NCBI RefSeq assembly: GCF_040822085.1
Contig: NZ_CP162006.1
Span: 4,154,001-4,218,000, forward strand
DNA: 64,000 nucleotides
Direction of reading: 5' to 3'
Origin: Rhodoferax sp. WC2427
GTDB lineage: Bacteria; Pseudomonadota; Gammaproteobacteria; Burkholderiales; Burkholderiaceae_C
Part shown: positions 43,119 to 53,524 of the stretch, piece by piece
How the letters are laid out: every line of letters begins with the position of its first letter
Position numbering within the stretch: the first letter of the stretch is position 1
Program-made: the position numbers and the translations under genes
The notes under the pieces: model-generated
Told to the model about the DNA's origin: nothing
Database searches by the model: none
Seen by the model: only the letters and a program-made list of their open reading frames with translations

Positions 43119-43745
43119 ATGCTTGCCAAGTTCACCAGCTTCCTTTTACTCGGCATCGTGCGGCTTTTGACCGGGGCCCAGGCCCGCTGGCACGGCTGCC
43201 CGCCCAAGGCCGAACAGCGCATTTATTTCGCCAACCACCAAAGCCACGTCGATCTGATTCTGATCTGGGCCGCCCTGCCCACCGAGCTGCGCAGCATCAC
43301 CCGCCCCATCGCCGCCAAAGACTACTGGGCCAACTCGCGCTTCAAGCGGTGGCTGACCAGCGCGGTGTTCAACGCCATCTACGTGGACCGCAGCCGCACC
43401 AAGGACGAGCACGGCGTGGAGCAAGACCCGCTGGAGCCGCTGGTCGATGCCTTGCAAAGCGGCGACTCCATCATCCTGTTCCCCGAGGGCACGCGTGGCT
43501 TTGCGCCGGAGCCGCAGCCCTTCAAGGCCGGGCTGTACAACCTGGCGCTGCAGTTTCCCCAGGTGGTGCTGGTGCCCACCTGGATCCACAACGTGCAGCG
43601 CGTGATGCCCAAGGGCGAGGTGATCCCGGTGCCGGTGCTGTGCTCGGTCACCTTTGGCACGCCGATGCAGCTGGAGCCAGGCGAGGAGCGCCGTGCGTTT
43701 CTGGACCGCGCGCGCCTGAACGTGATGGCGCTTAGAGACATATGA
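43119..43745 (+). CDS. PlsC-like lysophospholipid acyltransferase
   Basis: The 208-residue protein has one N-terminal membrane segment (about residues 3-18) and the acyltransferase motifs NHQSHVD (HX4D, about residues 41-47), YVDRSRT and FPEGTRG (about 125-131). It probably transfers an acyl chain to a lysophospholipid at the inner membrane, as PlsC does in phosphatidic acid synthesis. ATG 43119 was chosen because upstream codons include a repeat copy. It overlaps the CdsA-like gene by 4 bp (ATGA), the enzyme for the next step. Confidence 0.88.
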   Translation: MLAKFTSFLLLGIVRLLTGAQARWHGCPPKAEQRIYFANHQSHVDLILIWAALPTELRSITRPIAAKDYWANSRFKRWLTSAVFNAIYVDRSRTKDEHGVEQDPLEPLVDALQSGDSIILFPEGTRGFAPEPQPFKAGLYNLALQFPQVVLVPTWIHNVQRVMPKGEVIPVPVLCSVTFGTPMQLEPGEERRAFLDRARLNVMALRDI

Positions 43746-44731
43746 ACCAATTTTTGCGTGCCCTGAGCGGCAGCCAGCAGGTAGCCGCGCTGTTCTTGCT
43801 GGTGTTTGGCGTGCTGTCGCTGGCCAGCGCCGCGCTGCTGCTGGTGTCGCTGCGCGAGCGCGACGACGGCACCTTCAAGGCCGCATTTGGCTCCGACCTG
43901 ACCGATCTGCGCCGCCTGCTGCGCCACACCTGGGTCATGGCCGCCATGTTCTGGTTGACCTGGGTGCTGGGCGGCTGGTTTGCGATCAGCTTGTTTGGGC
44001 TGGTGGCGTTCTTTGCGCTGCGCGAGTTCATCACCCTGTCGCCGACCCACCGGGGCGACCACCGCAGCCTGATCCTGGCGTTTTTTGTGGTGCTGCCGGT
44101 GCAGTTCTGGATGGCGGGCGGGCGGCATTTCGACCTGTTCACGGTGTTCATCCCGGTGTACGTGTTTCTGGCCCTGCCCCTGGTGGGTGCGCTGGCCGAC
44201 GACCCGCACCGTTTCCTGGAGCGCAATGCCAAGATGCAATGGGGCATCATGGTCTGCGTCTACGGCACCAGCCACATCCCCGCCCTGGTGCGGCTGGAGA
44301 TCCCCGGCTACGCCGACAAAAGCGCCTTTCTGGTGTTTTTTCTGGTGCTGGTGGTGCAAACCTGCATGCTGGTGCAGCACCTGGCCGCCCGCAAGCTCAA
44401 GCGCCCACCGCGCGCGCCGCACATCAGCCAAAGCTTCAACTGGAGCAGTTGGGGCATGGGCATGGCCGCCGGGGGCCTGATGGGCGGCCTGCTGGCCGGC
44501 ATCACCCCCTTCAAACCCGGCCAGGCCCTGGCCATGGCGCTGATCGCCTGCGCCGCAGGCACCGCCGGCCACCTGGTCATGAAAGCCCTGAAGCGCGACC
44601 GCGGCATCACCAACTGGGGCACCGAGGGCCAATCCATCACCGGCGCCAGCGGCCTGCTCGACCGGGTGGACGCCCTGTGCTTCGCCGCCCCGATCTTCTT
44701 CCACTCGGTGCGCTGGTTTTTCCGGCTGTAG
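43742..44731 (+). CDS. CdsA-like phosphatidate cytidylyltransferase, variant signature
   Basis: The 329-residue integral membrane protein has about eight hydrophobic segments and the CDP-diglyceride synthetase layout. The C-terminal signature region reads [10 protein letters not shown], then [12 protein letters not shown]. Compared with the classic signature, HGG is replaced by ASG, while DRxD is kept. It should make CDP-diacylglycerol from phosphatidate and CTP, or serve in a related reaction like YnbB. It is coupled to the PlsC-like gene. A second, canonical cdsA is probably elsewhere in the genome. Confidence 0.85.
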   Translation: MNQFLRALSGSQQVAALFLLVFGVLSLASAALLLVSLRERDDGTFKAAFGSDLTDLRRLLRHTWVMAAMFWLTWVLGGWFAISLFGLVAFFALREFITLSPTHRGDHRSLILAFFVVLPVQFWMAGGRHFDLFTVFIPVYVFLALPLVGALADDPHRFLERNAKMQWGIMVCVYGTSHIPALVRLEIPGYADKSAFLVFFLVLVVQTCMLVQHLAARKLKRPPRAPHISQSFNWSSWGMGMAAGGLMGGLLAGITPFKPGQALAMALIACAAGTAGHLVMKALKRDRGITNWGTEGQSITGASGLLDRVDALCFAAPIFFHSVRWFFRL

Positions 44732-44773
44732 CGCATACTGTACGAGCACAACCAGCTCTCAAATAAATAGCAT
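44728..44773 (+). repeat. Dispersed palindromic repeat, copy 10, providing the ruvC start
   Basis: TAGCGCATACTGTACGAGCA, then CAACCAGCTCTCAAATAAAT, is a shortened, degenerate copy. It begins at the CdsA-like stop codon and its 3' end overlaps the ruvC ATG. Confidence 0.65.
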
Positions 44774-45320
44774 GCGACTTCTCGGCATTGACCCCGGCTT
44801 GCAGACCACCGGCTTCGGCATCATCGACGTGGACGGCTCCAACCTGAGCTACGTGGCCAGCGGCACCATCAAGACCACGCACCTGGACCTGGGGCAGCTG
44901 CCTGCGCGCATCAAAATTTTGTTTGACGGGATTTGCGAGGTCTGCACCCGCTACGAGCCGGACGCCGCCTCGGTGGAAATCATCTTTGTGAACGTGAACC
45001 CGCAGTCCACCCTGCTGCTGGGCCAGGCGCGCGGGGCCAGCCTGGCGGCGCTGGGGCACAGCAATTTGTCGGTGCACGAATACACCGCCCTGCAGATGAA
45101 GAAGGCCGTGGTCGGCCATGGCCGGGCCGACAAGACCCAGGTGCAGGAGATGGTGAAACGCTTGTTGAAGCTGCCCGTGCTGCCCGGTAAGGATGCCGCC
45201 GACGCCCTGGGCATGGCCATCACCCACGCCCATGTGGGGCATGCGATGGCCCGGCTGGCGCAGGCCACGCCGCTGACACGCAAGACCAGCGGCATGTACC
45301 GCGATGGGCGGATTAACTAG
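44772..45320 (+). CDS. ruvC: Holliday-junction endonuclease RuvC
   Basis: This 182-residue nuclease resolves Holliday junctions with RuvAB in recombinational repair. The catalytic acidic residues are seen in [11 protein letters not shown] (Asp7), [11 protein letters not shown] (Glu) and [16 protein letters not shown] (two Asp). Phe in [19 protein letters not shown] segments fits the family. No Shine-Dalgarno precedes the ATG. The 5' region is a degenerate dispersed repeat, so translation may be weak or leader-dependent. Confidence 0.95.
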   Translation: MRLLGIDPGLQTTGFGIIDVDGSNLSYVASGTIKTTHLDLGQLPARIKILFDGICEVCTRYEPDAASVEIIFVNVNPQSTLLLGQARGASLAALGHSNLSVHEYTALQMKKAVVGHGRADKTQVQEMVKRLLKLPVLPGKDAADALGMAITHAHVGHAMARLAQATPLTRKTSGMYRDGRIN

Positions 45321-45327
45321 TACGGGC

Positions 45328-45504
45328 TCAGGCCAGCCGTTCCAGAATCAGCACGGTGAAGAATCCGAACGCGGCCAGCAGCGTCCACTTCAGCACCACC
45401 CAGCCCCAGCGCAGGTAGCGGCGGTCCCGGGTGCCGACGTAGAAGGCAAAGGACACACCCGCACCCAGCAGCAGGAACAGGATGGCCCAGCGGAACAGCA
45501 GCAT
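45328..45504 (-). CDS. Small two-helix membrane protein
   Basis: The 58-residue product has two hydrophobic helices (about residues 3-23 and 36-55) around a basic loop (GTRDRRYLRWGW). It lies 4 bp after lpxC at the end of the cell-wall cluster and probably belongs to the same transcript. I do not recognise a named family, and the function is unknown. Confidence 0.65.
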   Translation of the reverse strand: MLLFRWAILFLLLGAGVSFAFYVGTRDRRYLRWGWVVLKWTLLAAFGFFTVLILERLA

Positions 45505-45508
45505 GGCG

Positions 45509-46432
45509 CTACCAGGCGCGGGCGAGTTGGGCGAAACCTGCGGGCGCGTCGGACGCGTTGTCGAAGGTGACGATCTCCCAGGCGTCGGTGTTGTCCATCA
45601 GTGCGCGGATCAGCTTGTTGTTCAGCGCGTGGCCGGATTTCATGGCGCTGTAGCTGGCCAGCAGGGGCTTGCCCAGCATGTACATGTCGCCCATCGCGTC
45701 CAGCACCTTGTGCTTCACGAATTCATCGTCGTAGCGCAGGCCGCCCGCGTTGAGCACCTTGTAATCGTCCATCAGGATGGCGTTGTCCATACCGCCGCCC
45801 AGGCCCAGGCCGTTGGCGCGCAGCATCTCGGCGTCGCGGGTGAAGCCAAAGGTGCGGGCGCGGGCAATGTCGCGGATGTACGAGTCGCTGCCCAGGTCGA
45901 ATTCGACGTGCTGGCCGGTGGAATCCACCGCCGGGTGGTCAAAAATGATGTCGAAGCTCAGCTTGTAGCCGTGGTACGGCTCCAGCCGCGCCCACTTTTC
46001 TGCCGTGCCCGTGCCTTCGCGCACCTCCACCGGCTGGGTCACGCGGATAAAACGGCGCGGGGCTTTTTGCAGCTCAATGCCCGCCGTTTGCAGCAGGTAC
46101 ACAAAAGCCGCCGCCGAGCCGTCCAGGATGGGCACTTCTTCGGCGGTGATTTCCACAATCAGGTTGTCAATGCCCAGACCTGCGCAGGCCGACATCAAAT
46201 GCTCCACCGTAGACACCTTGGCCGAGCCGCTGGACACCGTGGTCGCCATGCGCGTATCGGTGACCGACTCGGCCGTCATGGCAATGTCCACCGGCACCGG
46301 CAGGTCGGTACGGCGAAACACAATGCCGGTATCGGGCGGCGCCGGGCGCAGCGTCAATTCCACCCGCTGGCCGCTGTGCACGCCCACACCCACGGCTTTG
46401 GTGAGGGACTTGAGGGTTCGTTGCTGGAGCAT
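45509..46432 (-). CDS. lpxC: UDP-3-O-acyl-N-acetylglucosamine deacetylase LpxC
   Basis: This 307-residue zinc enzyme does the first committed step of lipid A synthesis in the cytoplasm. Zinc ligands are in [12 protein letters not shown] (His) and in [12 protein letters not shown] (His and Asp). The N-terminal [21 protein letters not shown] and FRRTDLP blocks are typical. It closes the dcw cluster downstream of ftsZ, as in many beta- and gammaproteobacteria, with a terminator-like hairpin between. Confidence 0.97.
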   Translation of the reverse strand: MLQQRTLKSLTKAVGVGVHSGQRVELTLRPAPPDTGIVFRRTDLPVPVDIAMTAESVTDTRMATTVSSGSAKVSTVEHLMSACAGLGIDNLIVEITAEEVPILDGSAAAFVYLLQTAGIELQKAPRRFIRVTQPVEVREGTGTAEKWARLEPYHGYKLSFDIIFDHPAVDSTGQHVEFDLGSDSYIRDIARARTFGFTRDAEMLRANGLGLGGGMDNAILMDDYKVLNAGGLRYDDEFVKHKVLDAMGDMYMLGKPLLASYSAMKSGHALNNKLIRALMDNTDAWEIVTFDNASDAPAGFAQLARAW

Positions 46433-46491
46433 GGTGCGATTTTAAGTGGCAGGCCTATCGCCCACGATCAGCAATGTTGATGGCACAGATC

Positions 46492-46537
46492 AAAAAAAGG
46501 CATCCCCCGATCCCGCCACAAGTGCGAGATCGGCGGG
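46492..46537 (-). terminator. Terminator-like hairpin after ftsZ
   Basis: On the minus strand, CCCGCCGATC and the pairing GGCGGG/GATCGG blocks form alternative stems, followed by GGGGATGCCTTTTTTT. It lies 10 bp after the ftsZ stop and separates lpxC expression from ftsZ. The rest of 46433-46546 holds the lpxC leader. Confidence 0.6.
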
Positions 46538-46546
46538 CGCAGACCC

Positions 46547-47758
<1,212 letters not shown>

Positions 47759-47921
47759 GTGGTTCTCCTTCATGGTGTCAATGGGGTGCTGTTACTTCAA
47801 ACAAAAAAACGAAACGGGGTGACCGGGGACCAGGGGGGATGGCAGGTTCGCCATCGCCACAACGCCATGGAGGCTGGGCTGCCACGCGGAAAGGAGTGGG
47901 GGGTGAGGGTGCTGCACATGG

Positions 47922-49151
47922 TCAGAAGTTCCCCACAAACCAGTCTTTGACGCGGCCGACTGCCGTCTTCATGGAGCCGTTTTTCTGCGCCACCTTGAAG
48001 CCGCGGGCGCGGCCGATGCGGGCCTCTTCCAGCAGGCCCATCACGGTAGCGGCGCGGGGCTGCGAGACCATGTCGGACAGTGCGCCGCGGTACTTGGGCA
48101 CGCCGCGGCGCACCGGTTTCAAGAAGATGTCTTCTCCCAGCTCGACCATGCCGGGCATGACCACGCTGCCGCCGGTGAGCACGATGCCGCTGGACAGCAC
48201 TTCTTCAAAGCCCGACTCCCGGATCACCTGGGCCACCAGCGAATAAATTTCTTCCACACGGGGCTCGATCACGCCGGCCAAGGCCTGGCGGCTGAGCATG
48301 CGCGGACCGCGGTCGCCCAGGCCGGGCACTTCCACCTGGGCGTCCGGATCGGCCAGCAGCTGCTTGGCGTAGCCGCTTTCGACCTTGATGTCTTCTGCGT
48401 CCTTGGTGGGCGTGCGCAGGGCCATGGCGATGTCGCTGGTGATCAGGTCGCCCGCAATCGGGATCACGGCGGTGTGGCGGATCGCGCCGTTGGTAAAGAT
48501 GGCCACGTCGGTGGTGCCCGCGCCGATGTCCACCAGGGCCACGCCCAGTTCGCGCTCGTCTTCGGTCAGCACCGACAGGCTGCTGGCCAGCGGATTCAGC
48601 ATCAACTGGTCCACGTCCAAGCCGCAGCGGCGGATGCACTTGATGATGTTCTCGGCGGCACTTTGCGCCCCGGTGACGATGTGCACCTTGGCCTCCAGGC
48701 GGATGCCGCTCATGCCGATGGGCTCTTTCACATCCTGCCCGTCAATGATGAATTCCTGCGGCTCCACCAGCAGCAGGCGCTGATCGGTAGAGATGTGGAT
48801 GGCCTTGGCGGTTTCCACCACGCGGGCCACGTCGGCGGCGGTGACTTCGCGGTCTTTCACCGCCACCATGCCGCTGGAGTTGATGCCGCGGATGTGGCTG
48901 CCGGTGATGCCGGTGTAGACGTGCGAGATCTTGCAGTCGGCCATCAGCTCGGCTTCTTTCAGCGCCAGCTGGATGCTTTGCACCGTCGCGTCGATGTTCA
49001 CCACCACGCCACGCTTGAGGCCGTTGCTGGGGGCCACGCCAAACCCGGCCAGCTTGAGCTCACCGCCCGCCAGCACCTCGGCCACCACCACCATCACCTT
49101 GGCGGTACCGATGTCCACCCCGACGACTAAATCTTTGTACTCTTTTGCCAT
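47922..49151 (-). CDS. ftsA: Cell-division protein FtsA
   Basis: The 409-residue actin-like protein anchors FtsZ to the membrane. It has the actin-family ATP loops (VGVDIGTAKVMVVV; LVDIGAGTTDVAIF; VLTGGSVVMPGM), the inserted 1C domain, and a C-terminal amphipathic helix (VGRVKDWFVGNF) for membrane binding. It is followed by 163 bp before ftsZ, in which I see only the ftsZ leader. Confidence 0.97.
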   Translation of the reverse strand: MAKEYKDLVVGVDIGTAKVMVVVAEVLAGGELKLAGFGVAPSNGLKRGVVVNIDATVQSIQLALKEAELMADCKISHVYTGITGSHIRGINSSGMVAVKDREVTAADVARVVETAKAIHISTDQRLLLVEPQEFIIDGQDVKEPIGMSGIRLEAKVHIVTGAQSAAENIIKCIRRCGLDVDQLMLNPLASSLSVLTEDERELGVALVDIGAGTTDVAIFTNGAIRHTAVIPIAGDLITSDIAMALRTPTKDAEDIKVESGYAKQLLADPDAQVEVPGLGDRGPRMLSRQALAGVIEPRVEEIYSLVAQVIRESGFEEVLSSGIVLTGGSVVMPGMVELGEDIFLKPVRRGVPKYRGALSDMVSQPRAATVMGLLEEARIGRARGFKVAQKNGSMKTAVGRVKDWFVGNF

Positions 49152-49166
49152 AGTGCGTCCTGTAAT

Positions 49167-49970
49167 TCAATGTCCTGTTGTCTTGGTCTTGGGCACCGGC
49201 AGTGGTGCGGCCAGGGTGGTCACGCCGCGCAAGCGCAGGGCGTAACCTTCTGTGTAGCGCAGATCGGCCTCCTCCACCGCATCCACGGTGCGGCCATATT
49301 CCTTGGCCACCTGGGCCACGGTGCCGATGAAGCGCTGCACGCGTTGGGTAATTTCTTCGGCCGTGCCGCGGCCCAGTTCGACCTCGCCACCGGCATCGGT
49401 CTGCATGCGCCAGCCACCGCGCTTGGTCAGCGTCAGCTGGTCCAGCGTCATGTCCAGCGGGGTCAGCAAGGGGGCCAGCGTGTGGTACATGCCCAGGATC
49501 TGGCCCGCCTGCTCCACCGGGCCATTCAGGCGGGGCATGTCGTCGTGGTCCACTTCGCCCACGTTGGCCTCGAACACTTCACCAAAGGTATTGAGCAGGC
49601 GGGACTCGCTGTCGTCGCCCCAGTAGGCGGCGGCCTGCTGCTCTTGCAGCACCACCCGCAAGCGGTTGGGGAACTCGCGCCGCACCACCGCCTTGCGCAC
49701 CCAGGGCACGGCCTCGAATGCGGCCTTGGTGGCGTTCAGGTCCACGGTAAAGAAGGTGCCCTTGATCTTGCCGCCCAGGTTGGCGCGCAGGGTCACATCG
49801 TTGTTGTGCGCCACATCGCCCACCACCGAAATGCCGCGGATGGCAAACAGCGGCTGGCGGGCCGTCCACTGCACCAGCGCCGCCAGCCCGAGGACGAGCG
49901 CACCCAGGAACAGCACCGTGGCGGTGGCGTTCATGAGTTTCACGTCCATGGGGGGGGCGACTTTTTGCAT
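49167..49970 (-). CDS. ftsQ: Cell-division protein FtsQ
   Basis: The 267-residue bitopic protein has one membrane segment (about residues 14-35), a POTRA domain (FAIRGISVVGDVAHNNDVTL) and the FtsQ beta domain (VRREFPNRLRVVLQEQQAAAYW, about 90-115). It bridges FtsBL and later division proteins. The start at 49970 lies 2 bp after the ddl stop. The longer open frame would overlap ddl and was not used. Confidence 0.95.
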   Translation of the reverse strand: MQKVAPPMDVKLMNATATVLFLGALVLGLAALVQWTARQPLFAIRGISVVGDVAHNNDVTLRANLGGKIKGTFFTVDLNATKAAFEAVPWVRKAVVRREFPNRLRVVLQEQQAAAYWGDDSESRLLNTFGEVFEANVGEVDHDDMPRLNGPVEQAGQILGMYHTLAPLLTPLDMTLDQLTLTKRGGWRMQTDAGGEVELGRGTAEEITQRVQRFIGTVAQVAKEYGRTVDAVEEADLRYTEGYALRLRGVTTLAAPLPVPKTKTTGH

Positions 49971-49972
49971 GC

Positions 49973-50938
49973 TCAGGCCGCCGGTTTGGCGTAGTCCAGC
50001 GCCGCAGTTTGCAGCAGGCGCACGCACAGGGCTTCGTAGCTGATGCCTGCGGCGCGGGCCGACATGGGCACCAGCGAATGGCTGGTCATGCCGGGGGCGG
50101 TGTTGATCTCCAGCAGGTAGGGCTTGCGGGTGGCCGCGTCGATCATCACATCGGCACGGGCCCAGCCGCGGCAGCCCAGGGCCAGAAAAGCTTTGCGCAC
50201 CAGGGCCTGGATGGCAGCCTCTTCACCCTCGGGCAGGCCACAGGGCACCAGGTACTGCGTGGTGTCGGTGAAGTACTTGTTCTGGTAGTCGTAGTTGCCT
50301 TCGGGCGCGACGATGCGGATCACCGGCAGCACCTCGGTCTGGGTGCCCATGCCCAGCAGCGGAATGGTGACCTCGTCGCCGCTGATGAACTGCTCGCACA
50401 GCACGGCGGGGTCCAGCTGAGCGGCCAACGCGTAGGCCGCATCCACCTGGTCCAAGGTCAGTACCTTGGTGAGTCCGATGGTGGAGCCTTCACGGGCGGG
50501 CTTGACGATCATCGGCGCGCCCAGTGTGGCGAAGGCGCTGCGGGCCGCGGCGGCGCTGTCCACCTCGAGCCAGCCGGGGGTGGGCAGGCCTTCGGCGCGC
50601 CAGATGCGCTTGGTCATGACCTTGTCGATGGCGATGCTGGAGGCCATTACGCCGGAGCCGGTGTACGGAATGCCCAGCAGCTCCAGCGCGCCTTGCACCG
50701 TACCGTCTTCGCCGAAGCGGCCATGCAGGGCGATGAAGCAGCGGTCGAAGCCCTCGCGCTTCAGGTCGCCCAGATCGCGCTCCGACGGGTCGAAGGCATG
50801 CGCATCCACGCCCTGGCTGCGCAGTGCCGCCAGCACGCCGGTGCCCGACATTTTGGACACTTCGCGCTCGGCGGACGCACCGCCCATCAGCACAGCCACT
50901 TTTCCGAGATTTAAAGAATTTAGGGTCATAGCGCTCAT
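49973..50938 (-). CDS. ddl: D-alanine--D-alanine ligase
   Basis: This 321-residue ATP-grasp enzyme makes D-Ala-D-Ala for the murein precursor. Typical blocks are [40 protein letters not shown] and [15 protein letters not shown]. It is the DdlB of the cluster. Its start overlaps the murC stop by 4 bp. Confidence 0.97.
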   Translation of the reverse strand: MSAMTLNSLNLGKVAVLMGGASAEREVSKMSGTGVLAALRSQGVDAHAFDPSERDLGDLKREGFDRCFIALHGRFGEDGTVQGALELLGIPYTGSGVMASSIAIDKVMTKRIWRAEGLPTPGWLEVDSAAAARSAFATLGAPMIVKPAREGSTIGLTKVLTLDQVDAAYALAAQLDPAVLCEQFISGDEVTIPLLGMGTQTEVLPVIRIVAPEGNYDYQNKYFTDTTQYLVPCGLPEGEEAAIQALVRKAFLALGCRGWARADVMIDAATRKPYLLEINTAPGMTSHSLVPMSARAAGISYEALCVRLLQTAALDYAKPAA

Positions 50939-52359
50939 CCCACCTGCGTAAGCAGCTCTTTTTTCGATAGCAAATCAACCACCTTGCCGGGCACGGCACC
51001 GATGGAGCCTGCGCCCATGCACAGCACCACGTCGCCGTCACGGGCGATATCGGCAATGGCCTGCGGCATGGCGGCAATATCGTCGATGAAGACCGGCTCC
51101 ACCCGGCCTGCCACGCGCAGGGCACGGGCCAGCGCCCGGCCATCGGCGGCGACGATGGCGGCCTCGCCCGCCGCGTAGATTTCACCCAGCAGCACCACAT
51201 CGGCCTCGCCAATCACGCGCACAAAGTCCTCAAAACAGTCGCGCGTGCGGCTGTAGCGGTGCGGCTGGAAGGCCAGCACCAGGCGGCGGCCCGGAAACGC
51301 GCCGCGCGCGGCCGACAGCGTGGCCGCCATCTCCACCGGGTGGTGGCCGTAGTCGTCCACCAAGGTGAACGTGCCACCGTCTTTGGCAGGCTGCTCGCCA
51401 TAAGGCTGGAAGCGGCGGCCCACGCCCTCGAAAGTGGCCAGCGCGCGCTGCACGGCGGCATCGGGCAGGTCCAGCTCGGCGGCGATGGCGATGGCCGACA
51501 GCGCGTTCAGTACGTTGTGGCGGCCCGGCAGGTTCAGTACCACGTCCAGGTCGGACAACACCACGCCATTGCGGCGCTGCACGGTAAAGTGCATCTGGCC
51601 ACCCACGGCGCGCACGTCCACGGCCCGTACCTGGGCACCTTCTTCAAAACCGTAGCTGGTGACGGGGTTGGTCACCTCGTCGACGATGGCGCGCACGCCG
51701 GGGTCGTCGGTGCACAGGATGGCCGTGCCGTAGAAGGGCATGCGGTGCAGAAAGTCGACAAAGGCCTTCTTCAGATTGTTGAAGTCGTGGCCGTAGGTTT
51801 CCATGTGGTCGGCGTCGATATTCGTCACCACCGCCATCACGGGCAGCAGGTGCAGGAAGGACGCGTCGGATTCGTCGGCCTCGACCACGATGTAGTCGCC
51901 GGTGCCCAAGCGCGCATTGGCTCCAGCGCTGTTGAGGCGACCGCCGATCACAAAGGTCGGGTCCAGCCCGGCCTCGACTAGCACGCTGGCCACCAGGCTG
52001 GTGGTGGTGGTTTTGCCGTGCGTACCGGCAATCGCAATGCCCTGCTTCAGGCGCATCAGCTCGGCCAGCATCAGTGCGCGCGGCACGATGGGCACCTTGT
52101 TTTCACGCGCGGCCAGCACCTCGGGGTTGTCGGCCTTGACGGCGGTGGAGGTGACGATGGCATCTGCCCCCAGCACATTGGCCGGGGTATGGCCGATGAA
52201 GGTGGTGATGCCCAGGCCCGCCAGACGGCGCAGCGTGGCGCTGTCCGACTGGTCCGATCCCGAGACGGTGTAACCCAGTTTATGCAGCACCTCGGCGATG
52301 GCCGACATGCCGGAACCACCGATTCCGACAAAGTGCAAGTGGCGTACGGCGTGTTTCAT
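50935..52359 (-). CDS. murC: UDP-N-acetylmuramate--L-alanine ligase MurC
   Basis: The 474-residue cytoplasmic ligase adds L-Ala to UDP-MurNAc. [18 protein letters not shown] starts the N-domain, [14 protein letters not shown] is the ATP loop, and [12 protein letters not shown] and [12 protein letters not shown] are family motifs. It is linked by 4-bp overlaps to murG and ddl. Confidence 0.97.
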   Translation of the reverse strand: MKHAVRHLHFVGIGGSGMSAIAEVLHKLGYTVSGSDQSDSATLRRLAGLGITTFIGHTPANVLGADAIVTSTAVKADNPEVLAARENKVPIVPRALMLAELMRLKQGIAIAGTHGKTTTTSLVASVLVEAGLDPTFVIGGRLNSAGANARLGTGDYIVVEADESDASFLHLLPVMAVVTNIDADHMETYGHDFNNLKKAFVDFLHRMPFYGTAILCTDDPGVRAIVDEVTNPVTSYGFEEGAQVRAVDVRAVGGQMHFTVQRRNGVVLSDLDVVLNLPGRHNVLNALSAIAIAAELDLPDAAVQRALATFEGVGRRFQPYGEQPAKDGGTFTLVDDYGHHPVEMAATLSAARGAFPGRRLVLAFQPHRYSRTRDCFEDFVRVIGEADVVLLGEIYAAGEAAIVAADGRALARALRVAGRVEPVFIDDIAAMPQAIADIARDGDVVLCMGAGSIGAVPGKVVDLLSKKELLTQVG

Positions 52360-53435
52360 GGACGCACCAATCTTTCTAGTTCATCGGCAACGCGCGACGC
52401 CGCATGGGGCTTGGCCAGCGCGCGGGCCTGGGTTGCCATCGCAAGCAGCTGCTCGCGGTTCAGGCGGGTCAATAGGTCGGCCAGGTGCGGCGGTGTCAGC
52501 TCGGCCTGCGCAAGGTAGATACCGGCCTGCTTGTCGGCCAGCCAGGTGGCGTTGTCACGCTGGTGCGAAGTGGTGCTTACCACCAAGGGCACCAGCACGG
52601 CCGCCACTCCGGCAGCGCACAGCTCGCTGACGGTGACGGCACCGGCGCGGCAGAGGATGAGGTCACATTGCGCCAACTCGGTGGCCATGTCGTCGATGAA
52701 TGGCAGCACCTGGGCGGAAATACCCTGCGCGGCATAGGCCGCCTGCACGGCCGCCTGCTGGGCCACGCCGGTCTGGTGCACCACCTGGGGCCGCTGGTCG
52801 GCGGGCAACCGGGCCAGGGCCTGCGGCAGGCAGTCGTTGATAGCCTTGGCACCCAAGCTACCACCCACCACCAGCAAGCGCAGTGGCCCCTGGCGGCCCG
52901 CAAAGCGTTCGGCGGGCGGAGCGATGGACTCGATCTCGGCACGTACCGGGTTGCCGGTGACCACTGCACGGCGTATGCCTTGCGTGGCTGGGCCTTCAAA
53001 ACCAAACGCAACGCGGTCGGCCACCGGCAGCAGCGCCTTGTTGCTCATCAGCAGCGCGGCATCGGCGTTCACCAGCATCAGGGGCTTGCCCAGCAGCGAG
53101 GCCATGAGCCCGCCGGGGAAGCAGACATAGCCGCCCATGCCCAACACGGCGTTGGCGTGGCGCTTGCGCAAAATCTGCAGGCAGCTCCAGAAAGCCGCCA
53201 GCATGCGCACGCCGCCGGTCAGCGCGTGCACCATGCCCTTGCCGCGCAGTCCGCTGAAGGCGATGCGGTCCATGGCAATGCCCGAGGGCGGCACCAGCTT
53301 GTTCTCCATGCCGTGCAGCGTGCCAAGCCAGCTGACCGTCCAGCCGCGCCGCTGCATCTCGCGCGCCACCGCCAGGCCGGGGATGATGTGTCCGCCCGTA
53401 CCGGCTGCCATGACGACCAGATGGCGCGCCGTCAT
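52356..53435 (-). CDS. murG: Lipid II-forming glycosyltransferase MurG
   Basis: This 359-residue peripheral membrane enzyme adds GlcNAc to lipid I. The glycine loops are [15 protein letters not shown] (residues ~9-23) and [12 protein letters not shown]. The donor-binding motif is [18 protein letters not shown]. The start at 53435 is supported by the ATGA overlap with the small ORF before it. The frame is open 43 codons further upstream, which I take to be chance. Confidence 0.96.
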   Translation of the reverse strand: MTARHLVVMAAGTGGHIIPGLAVAREMQRRGWTVSWLGTLHGMENKLVPPSGIAMDRIAFSGLRGKGMVHALTGGVRMLAAFWSCLQILRKRHANAVLGMGGYVCFPGGLMASLLGKPLMLVNADAALLMSNKALLPVADRVAFGFEGPATQGIRRAVVTGNPVRAEIESIAPPAERFAGRQGPLRLLVVGGSLGAKAINDCLPQALARLPADQRPQVVHQTGVAQQAAVQAAYAAQGISAQVLPFIDDMATELAQCDLILCRAGAVTVSELCAAGVAAVLVPLVVSTTSHQRDNATWLADKQAGIYLAQAELTPPHLADLLTRLNREQLLAMATQARALAKPHAASRVADELERLVRP

Positions 53436-53524
53436 ACCCGTGCTCCATGCATCAGCACGTCGCGTACCGCGCCGTGCACCGCTGGCGCGGTGTTGTCTGT
53501 TTTGGTGAACCAGGCAAATGTCAT
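53432..53524 (-). CDS. 30-codon ORF linking ftsW and murG, repeats the FtsW tail
   Basis: The ATG overlaps the ftsW stop (ATGA) and the stop overlaps the murG start (ATGA), so this ORF chains the two genes. Its last seven residues, LMHGARV, and the matching DNA repeat the end of FtsW. It looks like an 89-bp partial duplication of the ftsW end, or an insertion that kept ribosomal coupling. The peptide, about 30 residues with no hydrophobic segment, has no recognised function. Confidence 0.5.
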   Translation of the reverse strand: MTFAWFTKTDNTAPAVHGAVRDVLMHGARV

